Position numbers and translations under genes: made by a program. The notes beneath the pieces were generated by a model, which did not search any database, was not told the origin of the DNA, and saw only the letters and a list, made by a program, of their open reading frames with translations. A stretch of 64,000 nucleotides of DNA from Nocardia inohanensis NBRC 100128 (GTDB lineage: Bacteria > Actinomycetota > Actinomycetes > Mycobacteriales > Mycobacteriaceae): assembly GCF_001612945.1 (NCBI RefSeq), contig NZ_BDBK01000021.1, positions 1-64,000 of the forward strand, read 5' to 3'. Each line of letters starts with the position of its first letter. The first letter of the stretch is position 1. Positions 50,678 to 59,187 of this stretch are shown piece by piece.

Positions 50678-51841
50678 ATGAGCTTCATCGAAACCGACGA
50701 ACAGAAGGCGCTGCGGGCCGCCGTCGCGAAGCTCGCCGCCAAATACAACTTCCGCGATTACGCCGGTCCCAAGGCCCGCCGCAACGAGCCGTTCGACGAA
50801 TTGTGGGACGAGGCGGGCAAACTCGGTTTCCTGGGCGTGAACCTGCCCGAGGAGTACGGCGGCGGTGGCGCGGGCATCTACGAGCTCGCGCTGGTGCAGG
50901 AGGAGCTGGCCGCGCAGGGTTGCGGCCTGCTGCTCATGGTGGTTTCGCCCGCCATCTGCGGCACCATCATCACCAAGTACGGCACCGAGGCGCAGAAGCA
51001 GCACTGGCTGACCAAGCTGGCCGACGGCTCGGGCAAGATGGTCTTCGGCATCACCGAGCCGGACGCGGGCTCCAACTCGCACAAGATCACCACCACCGCC
51101 CGCCGCGATGGCGAGGACTGGATCCTCAACGGCCGCAAGATCTTCATCTCCGGCGTGGATCAGGCCGAGGCGGTGCTGATCGTGGCGCGCACCGAGAACG
51201 CCAAGACCGGCAATCTCCAGCCCGCCCTGTTCATCGTCCCCACCGATGCCCCCGGCTTCATCAAGACGAAGCAGGAAATGGACATCATCGAGCCGGACAA
51301 CCAGTTCACGCTGTTCCTCGATGACGTGCGCCTGCCCGCGACCGCGCTGGTCGGCCAGGAGGACGCGGCCATCGCGCAGCTGTTCGCGGGCCTGAACCCC
51401 GAGCGCATCATGGGTGCGGCGATGGCGGTCGGCATGGGGCGTTACGCCATCGATCAGGCGGTGAAGTACGCCAAGGAGCGCGCGGTGTGGAAGGGTGCGC
51501 CGATCGGTTCGCACCAGGGCATTTCGCATCCGCTCGCCCAGGTGAAGATCGAACTCGAGCTGGCCAAGGTGATGATGCAGAAGGCCGCGTTCCTCTACGA
51601 CAGCGGTGACGACTTCGGGGCCGCCGAAGCCGCCAATATGTCGAAATACGCTGCGGCCGAAGCGAGTATCAAGGCACTCGATCAGGCGATCCAGACGCAC
51701 GGCGGCGCCGGTCTGACCTCGGATGTGGGTCTGGCGGGCATGCTCGCCGCCTCCCGCATCGCCCGCGTGGCCCCCGTCTCGCGCGAAATGATCCTGAACT
51801 TCGTCGCCCAGCACTCCCTCGGCCTCCCGAGGTCCTACTGA
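50678..51841 (+). CDS. fadE12: Acyl-CoA dehydrogenase (FadE12-like)
   Basis: A 387-residue acyl-CoA dehydrogenase, the second in the operon. GITEPDAGSNSHKITTTA and NGRKIFISG bind flavin and substrate, and QTHGGAGLTSDVG is a conserved FAD-contact region. The usual EGT triad near the C-terminus is absent (RVAPVSREMI), so the catalytic Glu is probably that in LNPERIMGA. It resembles citronellyl-CoA dehydrogenase-type enzymes more than short-chain ones. The gap from accA2 is 3 bp, and the last base overlaps the next start. Confidence 0.9.
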   Translation: MSFIETDEQKALRAAVAKLAAKYNFRDYAGPKARRNEPFDELWDEAGKLGFLGVNLPEEYGGGGAGIYELALVQEELAAQGCGLLLMVVSPAICGTIITKYGTEAQKQHWLTKLADGSGKMVFGITEPDAGSNSHKITTTARRDGEDWILNGRKIFISGVDQAEAVLIVARTENAKTGNLQPALFIVPTDAPGFIKTKQEMDIIEPDNQFTLFLDDVRLPATALVGQEDAAIAQLFAGLNPERIMGAAMAVGMGRYAIDQAVKYAKERAVWKGAPIGSHQGISHPLAQVKIELELAKVMMQKAAFLYDSGDDFGAAEAANMSKYAAAEASIKALDQAIQTHGGAGLTSDVGLAGMLAASRIARVAPVSREMILNFVAQHSLGLPRSY

Positions 51842-52623
51842 TGAGCGAAGCGCCCGAGGGCCCGTTCGTCCGCTACGCGGTAGCGGACGGATTCGCCACT
51901 CTCACACTGGATTCCCCGCACAACCGCAATGCGCTGTCCTCGCGGTTGATCACCGAACTGCTCGCGGGTCTGGAGCAGGCGGCCGCCGACGACGCGGTGC
52001 GCGGCGTCATCCTGACCCACACCGGCAACACCTTCTGCGCGGGCGCGGACCTCAAGGAAACCCTGGACGCCGACCCGGCCGCCGCCGCCGACATCCGCAC
52101 CCGCTGGATGATCTCGGTCCTGCGCACCATCCTGGAGATGCCGAAACCCGTTGTGGCACAGGTGAACGGTAATGTCCGCGCGGGCGGCATGGGCATCCTC
52201 GCCGCCTGTGACATCGCGGTGGCGGGCACCAGCAGCAGCTTCGGCCTCACCGAAGTCCGTATCGGCCTGGCTCCCTTCATGATCTCGCTCCCGCTGCTCC
52301 CGCGCCTGTCCGCCCGTGCGGCAGCCCGCTATTTCAGCACCGGCGAGACCTTCGACGCCGCCGAAGCCGAACGCATCGGCCTCATCACGGTGGCGGCCGA
52401 AGACCCGGCGATCGAGACCGCCCGGCTCTGCGGTGAACTCCGCAAGGGCGCTCCCCAGGGCCTGGCCGAATCCAAGCGCCTGGTCAACGCCGACCTGCTC
52501 ATCGCCTTCGATCGCGCGGCGGAGGACCTGGCCAAACGCTCGGCCGGTTTCTTCGGAACCCCCCAGGTGATCGAGGGCATGACGGCCTTCTTTCAGAAGC
52601 GTCCACCGAACTGGGCAGAATAG
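51841..52623 (+). CDS. echA7: Enoyl-CoA hydratase/isomerase family protein (EchA7-like)
   Basis: A 260-residue crotonase-fold protein. The oxyanion hole residues are in NTFCAGADLKE and NGNVRAGGMGI. Of the two catalytic glutamates of classical hydratases, the second is present (GLTEVRIGLAP) but the first is replaced by Ile in AGGMGILAACD. In this operon it should act after carboxylation, like methylglutaconyl- or isohexenylglutaconyl-CoA hydratase, but the substitution leaves that open. Confidence 0.88.
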   Translation: MSEAPEGPFVRYAVADGFATLTLDSPHNRNALSSRLITELLAGLEQAAADDAVRGVILTHTGNTFCAGADLKETLDADPAAAADIRTRWMISVLRTILEMPKPVVAQVNGNVRAGGMGILAACDIAVAGTSSSFGLTEVRIGLAPFMISLPLLPRLSARAAARYFSTGETFDAAEAERIGLITVAAEDPAIETARLCGELRKGAPQGLAESKRLVNADLLIAFDRAAEDLAKRSAGFFGTPQVIEGMTAFFQKRPPNWAE

Positions 52624-52628
52624 CCCCC

Positions 52629-53243
52629 ATGGCGACACCCCACGAACCCAAGCAGGACCGCAGCCGGGCCACCCGGCAGCGGCTGCTGGAGGCCACCATC
52701 GACTGCCTGGCCGAGAACGGCTGGGCAGCCGCCACGGTGGCCGTGGTCGCCGAACGCGCCGGGGTGTCCCGAGGCGCGGCCCAGCATCATTTCCCCACCC
52801 GTGAGGACCTGATCACCGCCGCCCTCGAGTACATGTTCGAAACCCGCATGGTTCAAGCCATGACGGAGGCCAAGTCCATCGACGAGATCGCCGAAGGCGT
52901 GGGCCGCACCGAAGCCGTGGTCACCTCGCTGGTGGAGGGCTACACCACCCCCTTCTTCAAAGCGGCCCTCCAGGTCTGGACCCACGCCGCCGCCGACCCG
53001 GTCCTACGCGAACGAATAGTCCCGCTGGAAGCCCACTTCGGCCGCACCCAGCACCGCTTGGCCGTCGAAGCCCTCGGCGTGGACGACAAAGACCCGGTCG
53101 CCCACCACCTCGTCCAAGCCACCCTCGACATGGCCCGTGGCCTCGGCCTGGCGGACGTCCTCACCGACGACTCCCTGCGCCGCAAGGACATCGTCCAGCA
53201 GTGGGCCGCCACCCTGCACACGGCTTTGAACGCTGCGCACTGA
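52629..53243 (+). CDS. TetR family transcriptional regulator
   Basis: A 204-residue regulator. The N-terminal helix-turn-helix is TVAVVAERAGVSRGAAQHHF with the TetR tail PTREDLITAAL. The C-terminal ligand domain has no recognisable specific family. It is 5 bp after echA7 and is the last gene of the operon, so it probably senses a pathway acyl-CoA and controls its own operon, perhaps at 44092-44107. Its stop abuts the convergent gene stop with no spacing. Confidence 0.9.
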   Translation: MATPHEPKQDRSRATRQRLLEATIDCLAENGWAAATVAVVAERAGVSRGAAQHHFPTREDLITAALEYMFETRMVQAMTEAKSIDEIAEGVGRTEAVVTSLVEGYTTPFFKAALQVWTHAAADPVLRERIVPLEAHFGRTQHRLAVEALGVDDKDPVAHHLVQATLDMARGLGLADVLTDDSLRRKDIVQQWAATLHTALNAAH

Positions 53244-54467
53244 TCAGTGCGGCAGTTTCGGCCAAGCAGTCGCGGCCAGGGCTTTCGCCGCGACGCAGGA
53301 GTCCTTCCCGTTGTAGACGATCAGCGTGATCTGCTCCGCGAACCGTGACGCACTGTCGTCGGCGGCGTCCGGATAGTCGAAATGGGTGCCCGACCACGGC
53401 TCCCACGAACGCCCCGTGAGCGTCAGCACGCATCGCCCCGCCGGATCGTCCTCAACCACCGTTTTCCGGCCCGCGATGATCGCCGTAGCACCGCCCGGTA
53501 CGGGCTGCGACCGCCCGGCCAGCTCGGCATGCAGATTGATGACGGCCTGATCGGCCTTCCAGCGGCAGTGATAGGCGATCGAATCGTCTTCGGCGGCAGC
53601 CGAACTCGCCCGCGTCGCCGACCGCAGCTCGGACTCGCTCAACAATGCGCAAAGATCGGCCCAGCCCACCGAATCGGACGGATATCTCATGCGCTTCGCC
53701 GTATTGCCGGTGAACGCGGCGACGGCCGCCTCGCTCACGATATCGCGTACCTTGCACAGGGTTTCGGAGACAGTGCCATGCGCCCCCGCGGCGGTCACCG
53801 ACAGGATCACCCCGACCCCGTCGCCGCGCAGGATCAACTGCCCGCACTCCTCCGCCGAGACCGCACCGGCATCGGTGGTCTTCACCGGACCATGCTGAAC
53901 CATCGGAAGATCGGCATACCGCGCCAGAAATTCCGCGGGCAGCCGCGCGATATCGAACTTCGCCGTCACCCCGGGCCGTGTTCCACCCAACCCCAATTCC
54001 ACCGCGCACCCGGAGAAACTCTCCGGCTCGATCCGCACCTCCGGCACGCCCCCCGAACTCTTCGCCGCGACCCCCGCGAACATCGACGGCTCGACGAACG
54101 AACAAGGGTCGATGGACGCCGGATCATCGAATCCCCCGCCTGCCCAGCTACTGGCACTCGCGGAAGCAGTCGCGGCGGAAGTGCTTCGGTCTTCGCCCCG
54201 CGTACCGGCCATCACCGCCGTGCCGGCCACCGCTACCAGCAGCACTCCGACCGCACCCAGCATCAGGGCCGTCCTGCGCTTCGGCGGAGCAGCGCTGGAC
54301 CTCCTCGAGTCGGGTTGCGGCGCTACACCTTCCGGTGCTGCGGCCGGGAGCGGCGGCTCGATGTAGGCAGGCGGCCCGATCTCCACCGCGTACTGCGGCT
54401 GAGCATCGGACCGCGCCCACGGCGACTGCCCGGAACCGGTGTCGGGTTCTTGCTGTGGTTCGGACAT
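53244..54467 (-). CDS. DUF3558-like membrane-anchored surface protein, paralogue 1
   Basis: A 407-residue protein. The Pro-rich cytoplasmic N-terminus (about 65 residues, with AYIEPPLPAA) is followed by one membrane helix (TALMLGAVGVLLVAVAGTAVM), a Ser/Ala linker and a Cys-containing outer region. Two DUF3558-like repeats are suggested by DPCSFVEPSMF and DLCALLSESEL. GRSWEPWSGTHFDYP near the end is shared with the neighbouring paralogue. Function unknown; related families are exported actinobacterial proteins. The ATG start is preceded by the conserved leader GGGGGTTCGCCGCT. Confidence 0.75.
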   Translation of the reverse strand: MSEPQQEPDTGSGQSPWARSDAQPQYAVEIGPPAYIEPPLPAAAPEGVAPQPDSRRSSAAPPKRRTALMLGAVGVLLVAVAGTAVMAGTRGEDRSTSAATASASASSWAGGGFDDPASIDPCSFVEPSMFAGVAAKSSGGVPEVRIEPESFSGCAVELGLGGTRPGVTAKFDIARLPAEFLARYADLPMVQHGPVKTTDAGAVSAEECGQLILRGDGVGVILSVTAAGAHGTVSETLCKVRDIVSEAAVAAFTGNTAKRMRYPSDSVGWADLCALLSESELRSATRASSAAAEDDSIAYHCRWKADQAVINLHAELAGRSQPVPGGATAIIAGRKTVVEDDPAGRCVLTLTGRSWEPWSGTHFDYPDAADDSASRFAEQITLIVYNGKDSCVAAKALAATAWPKLPH

Positions 54468-54558
54468 AGCGGCGAACCCCCTGCCGAGTACGAATCGATC
54501 ACTCGATCATAGGAATTCGTCTTCCCTGGCGCCTGCCGCGAAAACCGGGGTGGGCCTC

Positions 54559-55587
54559 CTACGCCTTCGGCAGTTGTCGCCACAGGATGGTCGCAAGTGC
54601 TGCGGCCTTGCCGCAGCCGTCATCCGTGGTTCCCCGGACACTGAGCGTAGCCAATTCGACGTAGGCCGCGGAGTCGGCGTCGGTGCCGCCGGGATAGTTG
54701 GCGTGGCTGCCCGGCCAGGGTTCCCAACCGCGTCCGAGGGTCTGGACGATGCACTCGGTTGTGTTCAATTGCATGGCGTTGGCTTGATGGCCTTCGAGTG
54801 TTTCGTCGCCGAATCCACCGGTTTCGGATTTCGGTTTCAGACCGATTTCGAGGTGGACGGTGGCGTTGCCGACTTCCCATTCGCAGGTGTACGGCAATTC
54901 GGATGGGTGCTTGGTCACCGGGGACTGGCCGACGGTGGACTGGAGGTTCGCGGCGGTGAAGCGGTAGCAGGGGGAGATGCCGGCGAGTGAATCGGCGGGG
55001 TATTCGAGGCTTTTCGCGGAACCGCGGGTGAGTGCCGATACCGCCGCGTCGGTGGCGGCATCGCGGATCTCGCATACTGTTTCACGGGTGTTCGCGCCAC
55101 GCGGTGAATCCATGGACGCCGACAGCCGGACGGCGGCCCCATCCGGACGGATGAGCAATTGCGGGCAGTGTTCCAGTCCATTGCTGCCGAGATCGGCTAT
55201 CTCGACAGATCCGCGTTTCGTGGTTTTCGTTGCGGTGTAGGAGGTTTCGTGCGACTCGAAATGCCTGGCCTCCAGGTTGATGGTGACAGGAAGGCCTGAG
55301 TGCATCACCTCCGCCGTACAGATGCTGAAGCCGGCGGGCCGCACGCGGACCCACGGACCGCCCTGGGGCGCTCGGTCCGCGACGGCGGCGAATGTCTTCG
55401 GTTCGATGTACGAGCAGGGGTCGAGCGAGAGCGGATTATCGAACCCGCCTCGGGCGACCTGCTCGGGCTCGTCTGCCCGATTCATCAGGAAATATGCTGT
55501 TGCGCCCGCTGCGACGATCAATGCGGTGGCCAGCCCGAAGATCATGGCCGATCGGCGATGTCGCCGTGCATGCGGTGGATAGGTCAA
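54559..55587 (-). CDS. DUF3558-like membrane-anchored surface protein, paralogue 2
   Basis: A 342-residue paralogue. Its cytoplasmic part is short and basic (LTYPPHARRHRRS), then the helix MIFGLATALIVAAGATAYFL, then two Cys repeats (GGFDNPLSLDPCSYIEPKTF and SPCYRFTAANL). It shares the WEPWPGSHANYP motif. The TTG at 55587 is chosen because the same 14-bp leader GGGGGTTCGCCGCT precedes the start of both paralogues. An in-frame GTG at 55623 would encode the leader itself and is less likely. It lacks the Pro-rich cytoplasmic region of its neighbour. Confidence 0.72.
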   Translation of the reverse strand: MTYPPHARRHRRSAMIFGLATALIVAAGATAYFLMNRADEPEQVARGGFDNPLSLDPCSYIEPKTFAAVADRAPQGGPWVRVRPAGFSICTAEVMHSGLPVTINLEARHFESHETSYTATKTTKRGSVEIADLGSNGLEHCPQLLIRPDGAAVRLSASMDSPRGANTRETVCEIRDAATDAAVSALTRGSAKSLEYPADSLAGISPCYRFTAANLQSTVGQSPVTKHPSELPYTCEWEVGNATVHLEIGLKPKSETGGFGDETLEGHQANAMQLNTTECIVQTLGRGWEPWPGSHANYPGGTDADSAAYVELATLSVRGTTDDGCGKAAALATILWRQLPKA

Positions 55588-55648
55588 AGCGGCGAACCCC
55601 CATGTGAATCGGTGATGATTCACTGATCCTAGGAATACGCCGGACCGA

Positions 55649-55801
55649 TCAGAAGCCGAAAGCCTCGGCCAGTTCGATGGATTGGTCGTCCCAGCAGCGC
55701 TCTATGTGCTCGCGCTCCTGGTCGGGGAGGTCTGGACGCCAGCCGACGGTGCGCCAGAAAGCTTCTCGGTGTTCGTCGCTGAGGGGCATGGGAGGGGTCA
55801 T
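55649..55801 (-). CDS. 50-residue acidic protein
   Basis: A short gene (MTPPMPLSDEHREAFWRTVG, WRPDLPDQEREHIERCWDDQ, then SIELAEAFGF). It is acidic, Trp-rich and helical, with no signal. It lies 62 bp upstream of paralogue 2 in the same direction. ATG 55789 is an alternative start. Function unknown; its composition suggests a real small cytoplasmic protein, not a shadow frame. Confidence 0.55.
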   Translation of the reverse strand: MTPPMPLSDEHREAFWRTVGWRPDLPDQEREHIERCWDDQSIELAEAFGF

Positions 55802-55895
55802 GTGGAGTCCCTGAAACTCGCTGGTCCGATGCTTGTTTCAGGGTAGGACGCGAGCATCCGGCGGAAGTCGCCTTCCGCCGGATGATCTCGACATT

Positions 55896-57872
55896 TCAGG
55901 GGAGCGGGGTGGTGAGGTCGTAGAGGGTGACCCCGTCCACCTCCCGGGAGGCGAAGTGGTCCTTCACCCACTGGGTTATCTGCGAACTGGTATTCGCTGA
56001 TCCGCCGTCGCGTTCCCGGCCCGGTTGGGAGCCGGCGACGAAGTAGTGGATCTGTCCTTCCGCTACGTACTGCTGGAATCGGGCGAGGGTGGGGGAGGGG
56101 TCGCTGCCGTTGAATCCGCCGATGGGCATGACCGGCAACTGTGTCGCCAGCTGGAATCCGGCTGCGCTGTTGGAACTTACGGTGGCCGCCACCCAGGTGT
56201 AGTTGTCACCGTCGGTGGCGAGCAGCGCGGTCACCGCATCGCTCGGCTTGCTCGCGCCCATGATGCCGCCGACCGGTCCGCCACCCATCATGCCGCCGCC
56301 CGGCTGGCCGCGCTCGGGCGCTGCACCGGCGCCGTCGGTTCGGCTTCGACCGTCACCGGGTCCACCGCCGAAGCCGCCGAAACCGTGGCCGACGCTGGGT
56401 CCGGCGCTGGGGATGGGGCCCGCGTGCCCGGCGGTGAGGGTTTGCGCGGTGTAGGCGGTCGGCCCGGCCAGGGCGATCACCGTTGCCGCGCAGGCCGTCG
56501 CGATGGCTGTTTTGCGGGGGAGCGGGACGAGGAGAGCGAGGGTGCTGATGATGCCCGCGATCAATACGGTCCAGCGCAGCCAGGGCAGGAAGGTGCTGCT
56601 GCGGGACAACAGGATCCAGGCGGTGAAGGTGGTCGCGGCGAGTGCGAGAGCCAGGACGACTCGAATCCACGGGCGGTGGCGTTCGCGCCAGAGCAACACC
56701 GCGCCCGCTGCGGTCACCACCGCGACGGCCGGGGCCAGGGCCACCGTGTAGTACTGGTGGAAGATGCCCTTCATGAAGGAGAAGGTCAGCCCGGTGACCA
56801 GCAGCCATCCGCCCCACAGGATCATGGACGCCCGGCGCGCATCGGTGCGAGGAGCCTTGCCGCGCAACAGGAGTGCACCGGCGAGCAGGATGAGCGCGGC
56901 CGGGATCAACCAGGCGATCTGACCGCCCTGTGCTGGTTCGAAGAGTCGCCCGATACCGGTGGAACCCCACATGCCGTTCCCGCCGGCCGGTAGTTCGCCG
57001 CCGGGCCCGACGCTCCCGCTCTCCTCACCGTTGAGGCGTCCCAGCCCGTTGTATCCGAGGGTCAGCTCGATGATCGAATTATGCTGCGAACCACCGAAAT
57101 ACGGTCGATCCGAAGCCGGCCACAGCTGGGCGATGAGCACCCACCATCCTGCTCCGGCGATCATCGAAGCCCCGGCCGCGAACAATTGCAGAATCCGTTT
57201 GCCGAGCCGAGGTGGACCGGCGACCAGGTAGGTCAGCGCGAGCGCCGGCACCACCAGCAGCACCTGCAATTGCTTTGCCAGGAACCCCGATCCAATGAAC
57301 AGCCCGGTGAGCACCAGCCACCGCCATCGTCCATCCGCCACCGCGCGGGTCATCGCCCACGCCGCCGCGATCATGAGGAACACCAGCATGGCGTCCGGAT
57401 TGTTGAACCGGAACATGAGCGCCGCAACGGGAGTCACCGCGAGCGCGAACCCCGCCAGCAGTCCGGCGGTGGCCCCGAAGTTTCGTCGCACGGTCGCCCA
57501 CAGCAATGCGACCGAACCGATGCCGAGCAGCACCTGCGGCAGCAGCATCGCCCAGCTGGAGAGCCCGAACATCCGGACCGACAACTCCATCGGCCACAGC
57601 GACAGCGGCGTCTTGTCGACGGTGATGGAGTTGGCCGCATCGGAGGAGCCGAAGAAGAACGCCTTCCACGACACCGAACCCGCCTGTACCGCAGCGGAAT
57701 AGAACGAGTTGGCCCAGCCGTTGGCGGACAGGTTCCACAGGTAGGCGGCGGCTGTTCCGATGAGCAGCACCGCCAGCGCCGGCAGCTCCCACCGCGGCCG
57801 GTCACCGATACCGGTCGCGGCCGTTGCGGCCGAAGGCGAGGTCCGGGGCGATTCGGTCAAGGTCGAGGTCAT
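55896..57872 (-). CDS. GT-C glycosyltransferase (ArnT/PMT family)
   Basis: A 658-residue polytopic membrane enzyme. It has about twelve hydrophobic segments and the GT39/ArnT-type first outer loop (NSFYSAAVQAGSVSWKAFFF, then DKTPLSLW with the catalytic Asp region). A Gly-rich outer loop contains GFGGFGGGPGDG and GGGMMGGGPVGGIMG, followed by a C-terminal periplasmic domain ending YDLTTPLP. It should transfer a sugar from a polyprenyl-phosphate donor to a cell-surface acceptor. Its upstream neighbour probably makes that donor. Coding overlaps by 4 bp (ATGA). The acceptor is unknown. Confidence 0.9.
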   Translation of the reverse strand: MTSTLTESPRTSPSAATAATGIGDRPRWELPALAVLLIGTAAAYLWNLSANGWANSFYSAAVQAGSVSWKAFFFGSSDAANSITVDKTPLSLWPMELSVRMFGLSSWAMLLPQVLLGIGSVALLWATVRRNFGATAGLLAGFALAVTPVAALMFRFNNPDAMLVFLMIAAAWAMTRAVADGRWRWLVLTGLFIGSGFLAKQLQVLLVVPALALTYLVAGPPRLGKRILQLFAAGASMIAGAGWWVLIAQLWPASDRPYFGGSQHNSIIELTLGYNGLGRLNGEESGSVGPGGELPAGGNGMWGSTGIGRLFEPAQGGQIAWLIPAALILLAGALLLRGKAPRTDARRASMILWGGWLLVTGLTFSFMKGIFHQYYTVALAPAVAVVTAAGAVLLWRERHRPWIRVVLALALAATTFTAWILLSRSSTFLPWLRWTVLIAGIISTLALLVPLPRKTAIATACAATVIALAGPTAYTAQTLTAGHAGPIPSAGPSVGHGFGGFGGGPGDGRSRTDGAGAAPERGQPGGGMMGGGPVGGIMGASKPSDAVTALLATDGDNYTWVAATVSSNSAAGFQLATQLPVMPIGGFNGSDPSPTLARFQQYVAEGQIHYFVAGSQPGRERDGGSANTSSQITQWVKDHFASREVDGVTLYDLTTPLP

Positions 57873-59134
57873 TCGCTCACTCCTTCCGCGACGGCGGGAA
57901 CGTTTCGCGCACCGGGCGCCCCGGCCTGCCGGAACACCCAGCGCAGGCCGACGAATCGAGCCAGCGTCGCGAGCAGGTTGGCGAGCACCAGGAACAGCAG
58001 CTCCAAATGCACTTCGGCTTCCGGCGCCCAGTGGTGCAGCACGAACAGTGATCCGCTGGTGAGGAACAGCCCGACCCCGAAGATGAGTAATCCTTGGAAG
58101 TGGTGTGAGACGGCCCGCGTGGACCCGCGCACCCCGAAGGTGAAGGCCCGGTTGGCCGCCGTATTGCCGATGGCGGTGACCAGCAAAGCCACGAAGTTGG
58201 CGATCTGCGCCCCGGTAATCCCTTGCAGCGCAACATAAAGCGCCAGATATGCCAGCGTGGACGCCACTCCGACGATCCCGAATCGCACCAGCTGCCCGAC
58301 CATTCCGAGCGGCACCCCTTCGACCAATGGCTCCCGCCCGATCGCCTCCCGCAACTCGTTGATCGGCAACCGCCCGGTGGTCAACGCCCGCCCCACCCGC
58401 CAAATCCCTTGCAGGTCTTTACGAGCCGTATCGACGATGTCCACCCGGCTGTCCGGATCGTCGATCCAGTCCACCGGCACTTCGTGAATCCGCAGCCCGA
58501 TTCGCTCCGCCAGCACCAGCAGTTCGGTATCGAAGAACCATTCCCCGTCCTCCACCAGCGGCAACACCAGCTTCGCCACCGGCCCGCGCATGGCCTTGAA
58601 CCCGCACTGCGCATCGGTGAACCGCGCCTGCAACGAGGTCCGCAGGATCAGGTTGTAGCAACGCGAGATGATCTCCCGCTTCGGCCCGCGCACCACCCGC
58701 GCGGAGGATGCCAGCCGCGTCCCGATGGCGACATCCGAATGTCCGGACACCAGCGGCGCGACCAACGGCAGCAGTGCGTTCAGGTCCGTCGAAAGATCGA
58801 CATCCATGTACGCCACCACCTGCGCGTCCGACCGCTGCCACACTTCCCGCAGCGCCCGCCCTCGCCCCTTGCGATCCAGATGCACCACCTCCACCCCGTC
58901 CAGTTCGGCCGCGAGTATCCGCGCGACGGCGAGGGTGTCATCGGTGGATGCGTTGTCCGCCACTGTGATTCGCGCCCGGAACGGAAAGGTGGTGCTGAGG
59001 AACGCGTGCAGTCTCCGCACGCACGGCCCCAGATCCCGTTCCTCGTTGTAGACCGGAACGACAATGTCCACAATGGGTGCGGTCACGGCCTCCGTTGATT
59101 CCGCCGCCCCGACGGCGATTGCTGTCTCGATCAT
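57869..59134 (-). CDS. GT2 polyprenyl-phosphate glycosyltransferase fused to GtrA domain
   Basis: A 421-residue protein. Residues about 20-260 form a GT-A transferase with DIVVPVYNEERDLGPCVRR, the metal-binding DVDLSTD (DXD-like) and TDAQCGFKAMR, characteristic of dolichyl-phosphate mannose/glucose synthases. The remainder is a GtrA-type four-helix membrane domain that flips or positions polyprenyl-phosphate sugars. The fusion suggests synthesis and translocation in one protein, feeding the ArnT-like enzyme encoded next. The ATG at 59134 is chosen since it precedes the catalytic domain by about 20 residues. Confidence 0.92.
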   Translation of the reverse strand: MIETAIAVGAAESTEAVTAPIVDIVVPVYNEERDLGPCVRRLHAFLSTTFPFRARITVADNASTDDTLAVARILAAELDGVEVVHLDRKGRGRALREVWQRSDAQVVAYMDVDLSTDLNALLPLVAPLVSGHSDVAIGTRLASSARVVRGPKREIISRCYNLILRTSLQARFTDAQCGFKAMRGPVAKLVLPLVEDGEWFFDTELLVLAERIGLRIHEVPVDWIDDPDSRVDIVDTARKDLQGIWRVGRALTTGRLPINELREAIGREPLVEGVPLGMVGQLVRFGIVGVASTLAYLALYVALQGITGAQIANFVALLVTAIGNTAANRAFTFGVRGSTRAVSHHFQGLLIFGVGLFLTSGSLFVLHHWAPEAEVHLELLFLVLANLLATLARFVGLRWVFRQAGAPGARNVPAVAEGVSE

Positions 59135-59187
59135 GGTGTCCAACTTCGACGACCACGCTCGAGCACACCTGGTGCTTGGCTGGGAGG

